64,000 nt of DNA. It comes from Carboxydocella thermautotrophica (GTDB taxonomy: Bacteria > Bacillota > GCA-003054495 > Carboxydocellales > Carboxydocellaceae). The stretch is taken from assembly GCA_003054495.1 (NCBI GenBank), contig CP028514.1, positions 856,501 to 920,500 of the forward strand, read 5' to 3'. Made by a program: the position numbers and the translations under genes. The notes beneath the pieces are model-generated. The model saw only the letters and a list, made by a program, of their open reading frames with translations, was not told the DNA's origin and ran no database searches. Below, piece by piece: positions 61,081 through 64,000 of this stretch (the stretch's first letter is position 1; each line of letters begins with the position of its first letter).

Positions 61081-62262
61081 ATGCGAAAATGTTGTTACAA
61101 GGAGTGGCAGTTGGTGCGCCATAATGGTTTCTATATCTTTCTTGCCATTTTTTTAAGCATCTATGTTTTGCTTAATTATTACGTTGGCCGGCGGGGCTGG
61201 CTGCTGTTCAGTTACTGGTTCCCCTGGCTGGACAGAAAGTTTTACTGGGTTGTTTTCTGGTTACTGGCGCTTGCATATCTAATTGGAAGACTGGGCAAAA
61301 GGTTTTTACCCTGGCTGGACAGCTGGGGATTTACTATGCTGGGATCCTGGTGGATGGGAGCATTTTATTATTTACTCCTGAGCTTAATTATTTTTGATCT
61401 GATTAAATTTGTACTGGGACGGATGGGTTTATGGCCGAATTCGCTGACACCTATTCTAGGCCTGGGGCTTTTTCTGTTTATTGTCGGGCTGTTAGTCTAC
61501 GGTTTTTACAATGCCCGCCAGCCAGTGGTGCGTACCTATGCGGTCAATATCAATAAGCCAGGCGGGCAACTGGACAGCTTGAAGGTCGTTATGCTCAGCG
61601 ACCTGCACCTGGGACGGATCAATCACAAACAGCGTCTGGAACAGGCTGTCCGGCAAATCAATACCATCAAGCCGGACCTGGTGTTACTAGTAGGAGATAT
61701 TATTGATGAAGATACCGCTCCTTTTATCGAACAAAAGATGGCGGACGCCTTTCGCCAGCTTCATTCCCGCTATGGGGTTTATGCTGTCACCGGTAATCAT
61801 GAATATATCGGAGGTGAAGCGGAAAGAGCAGTGGCAGCCTTAAGGGAAGCAGGCATTACCGTATTAAGGGATGAGGCTGTATTCGTAGCAAACAGTCTCT
61901 ACCTGATTGGCCGGGAAGATCAGGTAAAGGAACGATTTACCGGTAAAAAAAGAAAACCCTTAGCGGAAATAATCAAGAACCTGGACCGCCATAAACCCAT
62001 GCTGCTGATGGACCATCAACCCCGGCAACTGGAGGAAAGTTTAATGGCAGGTATAGACCTGCAGGTCTCCGGACATACCCATCGCGGTCAGCTCTGGCCT
62101 AATAATTATTTAACCAGTCGTATCTATGAGGTGGACTGGGGCTATTATCGCAAAGGTTCGTTGCAGGTGGTAGTGTCTTCTGGCTATGGTACCTGGGGGC
62201 CACCTTTCCGCATAGGCAATCAGCCGGAAATTGTGGTTTTGCAGCTATCCTTTCAGAAATAA
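61081..62262 (+). CDS. Membrane metallophosphoesterase (YkuE-like)
   Basis: A 393-residue protein with four to five N-terminal membrane helices (FYIFLAIFLSIYVLLNYYVG, FYWVVFWLLALAYLIG, FYYLLLSLIIFDLIKFVLG, LGLFLFIVGLLVYGFY) and a C-terminal calcineurin-like domain. Metal ligands are in MLSDLHLGRI, LVGDIIDED, TGNHEYI, MDHQP and SGHTHRGQ. The start is uncertain: ATG at 61081 has only an AGGGG site; TTG at 61111 or GTG at 61114 follow AAGGAG. The length fits the larger start. Substrate unknown; relatives cleave phosphodiesters or UDP-DAG pyrophosphate. Confidence 0.9.
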   Translation: MRKCCYKEWQLVRHNGFYIFLAIFLSIYVLLNYYVGRRGWLLFSYWFPWLDRKFYWVVFWLLALAYLIGRLGKRFLPWLDSWGFTMLGSWWMGAFYYLLLSLIIFDLIKFVLGRMGLWPNSLTPILGLGLFLFIVGLLVYGFYNARQPVVRTYAVNINKPGGQLDSLKVVMLSDLHLGRINHKQRLEQAVRQINTIKPDLVLLVGDIIDEDTAPFIEQKMADAFRQLHSRYGVYAVTGNHEYIGGEAERAVAALREAGITVLRDEAVFVANSLYLIGREDQVKERFTGKKRKPLAEIIKNLDRHKPMLLMDHQPRQLEESLMAGIDLQVSGHTHRGQLWPNNYLTSRIYEVDWGYYRKGSLQVVVSSGYGTWGPPFRIGNQPEIVVLQLSFQK

Positions 62263-62298
62263 AAAAGGCTTGCTCCGTTAGGCGAGCAAGCCTTTTTT
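62261..62298. terminator. Bidirectional terminator between metallophosphoesterase and NDH-2 genes
   Basis: AAAAAAGGCTTGCTC (62261-62275) pairs with GAGCAAGCCTTTTTT (62284-62298), so the hairpin has a T run on both strands. The ndh stop codon lies in the loop. Confidence 0.93.
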
Positions 62299-63480
62299 GA
62301 TGACCAGGGGCAGTCCTCCCAGTTTATAGAGGTAGCGGATAGCTACTGCTTCTTTCAGAATATGACCGATCAGGCCAGTGGCCCGGTATTTTTTGACCTT
62401 ACCCACAGCATAACGGCGTCCCAGGGACGCTACCACTCCCCGATGAATAAATCGGAAGGGAGTAAGGGGTTGCCCTGTCAGCAAGTTAACCAGGTTTTCC
62501 CCTACATGCTCAGCTTGCTGTAAAGCGACCTGAGCAGTAGGGGGGAGAGGTTTTCCTTCCGGACCGAATGGCAAAGAACAGTCACCGATGACGAAAATGT
62601 TTTCCCAGCCCTGGGCCCGGTTAAATGCATCCACAGGGGTACGGCCTCGCTGAACAGGGAAGCCGCTCGCTTCGACGACACGATTGCCCCGGACGCCGCC
62701 GGTCCAGATGATGGTACCGGTGTGGATTTGCCGGCCTGATTTAAGACAAACCAGCTCGGATTCCACGTGATGAATGGGGTCCTGGGTTATAAGTTCGATG
62801 CCTTTGGCGGCCATAATTTGAGCTGCCTGTTCACAGAGGAAGGCATCATTGCCCGGCAAAACACAGGGAGCAGCTTCGATATTAATGATTTTGGTTTTTT
62901 CGACCGGGATATCATAGCGACGGGCCAGTTCCGGCAACCAGTCGGCCAGCTCAGTAGCCAGTTCTACCCCGGTAAACCCGGCGCCACCGATGACGAAGGT
63001 CAGCAGGTGTTTTTGTTCTGGCTCAGCTTTGTAGCGGGCCAGGGCGTTGGCAATGTGAGTATGGATCAAGCGGGCCCCATTTAAACTGTGCAAGGTCAGG
63101 GCATGGTCAGCCAGGCCGGGAATGCCGAAATACTCTGGCTCACTGCCCAGAGCGATAATCAGATAATCATAGCTGAGGACAGTGCCATCACTCAGGTGTA
63201 CTTGCTGGCGTTCCCGATCTATGCTGGAGACAATCCCCTTGTGAAACCGGACCCGGTTTAAATCCAGCACTTCTGCGATTTCTACCCGCACATCTTCAAA
63301 ATCATTGCGTCCGGCGGCGGGTTCATGGATTTGCGCCAGAAACTGATGGTAAGAGTGTTTATTGACCAGGATTATTTCCGCCTGTTCGGGGGGCAGTTTT
63401 TTGGAGAGCTTTTTGGCGCAAATCATGCCTGCATAGCCTGCGCCCAAAATCAGAATACGGGGTTTTGTTTGCATAGTCAT
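62278..63480 (-). CDS. NAD(P)H dehydrogenase, NDH-2 type
   Basis: A 400-residue single-subunit flavoprotein dehydrogenase. FAD-binding ILGAGYAGMICAKKL is at the N-terminus, the second Rossmann motif is FVIGGAGFTGVELATELADW, and the FAD/quinone region is FVIGDCSLPFGPEGKPLPPT then AQVALQQAEHV. C-terminal hydrophobic helices are short. I started at ATG 63480 (TMQTKPRILI) because AAAGGAGT is 6 bases upstream; the longer ORF has no site. An NDH-2 in an anaerobe could pass electrons to menaquinone or dispose of oxygen via other proteins. Confidence 0.88.
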   Translation of the reverse strand: MTMQTKPRILILGAGYAGMICAKKLSKKLPPEQAEIILVNKHSYHQFLAQIHEPAAGRNDFEDVRVEIAEVLDLNRVRFHKGIVSSIDRERQQVHLSDGTVLSYDYLIIALGSEPEYFGIPGLADHALTLHSLNGARLIHTHIANALARYKAEPEQKHLLTFVIGGAGFTGVELATELADWLPELARRYDIPVEKTKIINIEAAPCVLPGNDAFLCEQAAQIMAAKGIELITQDPIHHVESELVCLKSGRQIHTGTIIWTGGVRGNRVVEASGFPVQRGRTPVDAFNRAQGWENIFVIGDCSLPFGPEGKPLPPTAQVALQQAEHVGENLVNLLTGQPLTPFRFIHRGVVASLGRRYAVGKVKKYRATGLIGHILKEAVAIRYLYKLGGLPLVIKKGLLA

Positions 63481-63573
63481 TGCCAGACTCCTTTCCGATA
63501 TGTGAAAGTGTGTACTTGCATTAGTTGTTGCTAACAATTATAACCCCACTATTCCTATTTGGCAAGTATATTT

Positions 63574-63999
63574 TTAACAAAAACGGGGCCAGTCCTTGAA
63601 GACCGGCTGATAGCCTTTACTTAACAACATCCTTTTTATTTCTTCTACAGGTCTTTCATCAGCAACACTGAACTGTCCAGCGCTGGCATCGGCTTCAACG
63701 GCATAACCCCCAACAGTGGTTTTGGAACCGGCGGACATAGAAGTGATACCTAGAGGCACCAGGTGATCCCGCAATTCTGCTCGCTCTCGGGTGGAGAGGG
63801 TTAGGCCAGCCTGGGGCAGAAAAAGACGAAAAGCCAGGATTATTTGGACTAATTCCCGGTCACTGACCGGATAGGGGGGCTGACTGCCTGGCAGTGGTCT
63901 TAACCTGGGAACTGAAAGAGCGATTTCCACTTCCGGGTATTTTTTTTGCAAGTAATAGGCATGCAGTCCAGCCAGAAAGGCTTCCATCCGCCATGGTCC
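63574..63999 (-). CDS. thiH: 2-iminoacetate synthase ThiH, 5' part beyond the window
   Basis: The C-terminal 142 residues of ThiH, which cleaves tyrosine to dehydroglycine for thiazole synthesis. The frame is open through the window edge (upstream codons read GPWR before MEAF), so the gene is partial. Visible are HAYYLQKKYPEVEIALSVPR then LRPLPGSQPPYPVSDRELVQ, LSTRERAELRDHLVPLGITS and MSAGSKTTVGGYA, the C-terminal ThiH signature. The radical SAM cysteine cluster lies outside the window. HydG is a relative, but the FQPP-type and GITSMSAG patterns favour ThiH. It ends 93 bases before the ndh start on the same strand, so it lies upstream in transcription order. Confidence 0.9.
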   Translation of the reverse strand, partial: GPWRMEAFLAGLHAYYLQKKYPEVEIALSVPRLRPLPGSQPPYPVSDRELVQIILAFRLFLPQAGLTLSTRERAELRDHLVPLGITSMSAGSKTTVGGYAVEADASAGQFSVADERPVEEIKRMLLSKGYQPVFKDWPRFC

Positions 64000-64000
64000 C

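Noticed and set aside
1-64000. CRISPR arrays, insertion sequences, prophage genes, rRNA
   Set aside because: No regularly spaced repeats, transposase or integrase motifs, or rRNA sequence were seen.

Overview
The window looks like a chromosomal segment of an anaerobic, endospore-forming Firmicute of the Clostridia, plausibly a thermophilic Peptococcaceae or Carboxydocella-like lineage; this assignment is inference. The evidence is a full set of sporulation and germination genes (spo0A, spoIVB, sleB-ypeB, spoIIM), Gram-positive style leaders (a T-box and a tandem glycine riboswitch), strong GGAGG ribosome binding sites, ferredoxin-dependent 2-oxoacid oxidoreductase, HdrA/MvhD electron-transfer proteins and a tungstate transporter. 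GC content is about 50%. No insertion sequence, prophage, CRISPR array or rRNA was seen.

Layout. 1-7.6 kb: end of era, deoC, DUF2889, recO, DUF4342, a secreted DUF5667 protein, and T-box-controlled glyQS. 7.6-8.4 kb: an AT-rich vapBC toxin-antitoxin pair. 8.5-13.4 kb: a DUF438/hemerythrin/PAS sensor, a chemoreceptor with a sigma-H-type promoter and Spo0A box, then folD-fchA. 13.4-26.6 kb: a QueG-like Fe-S protein, a lone MazF-like protein, nadK, mnmM, argR, recN, sleB-ypeB, spoIVB, spo0A, steA-steB, a glycosyltransferase and a MraY-like membrane protein. Near-consensus sigma-G promoters precede sleB and spoIVB, and a sigma-H promoter precedes spo0A.

26.6-35.8 kb: a sigma-54 activator followed by a consensus sigma-54 promoter and a branched-chain amino acid fermentation operon: buk, ptb, leucine dehydrogenase, a degenerate Buk-like protein, a P-loop ATPase, and four 2-oxoacid:ferredoxin oxidoreductase subunits. 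It would convert branched-chain amino acids through 2-oxoacids and acyl-CoA to acyl phosphate, giving ATP and reduced ferredoxin. 35.9-40.7 kb: M20 peptidase, DUF3866, endonuclease Q, a ComB-like protein, spoIIM. 40.8-45.0 kb: deoB, two different purine nucleoside phosphorylases and pdp, a nucleoside salvage operon that feeds deoC.

45.3-50 kb: a DUF6230-DUF6114 pair, a short ModE-like regulator and tupABC. 50-57.2 kb: a glycine riboswitch and gcvT-H-PA-PB followed without gaps by two radical SAM proteins resembling the LipS1/LipS2 lipoyl synthase and a LipM-like octanoyltransferase, so the operon would build the glycine cleavage system and lipoylate its own H protein. 57.2 kb: a tRNA with cysteine anticodon GCA but a long variable arm. 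57.4-64 kb: hdrA-mvhD-lysR, an L,D-transpeptidase, a membrane metallophosphoesterase, an NDH-2-type dehydrogenase and the 3' end of thiH.

The most unusual items are the class II tRNA-Cys(GCA), the catalytically eroded Buk paralogue inside the sigma-54 operon, the self-lipoylating gcv operon, the paired purine nucleoside phosphorylases with changed base-binding residues, and a chemoreceptor under an apparent Spo0A/sigma-H promoter.
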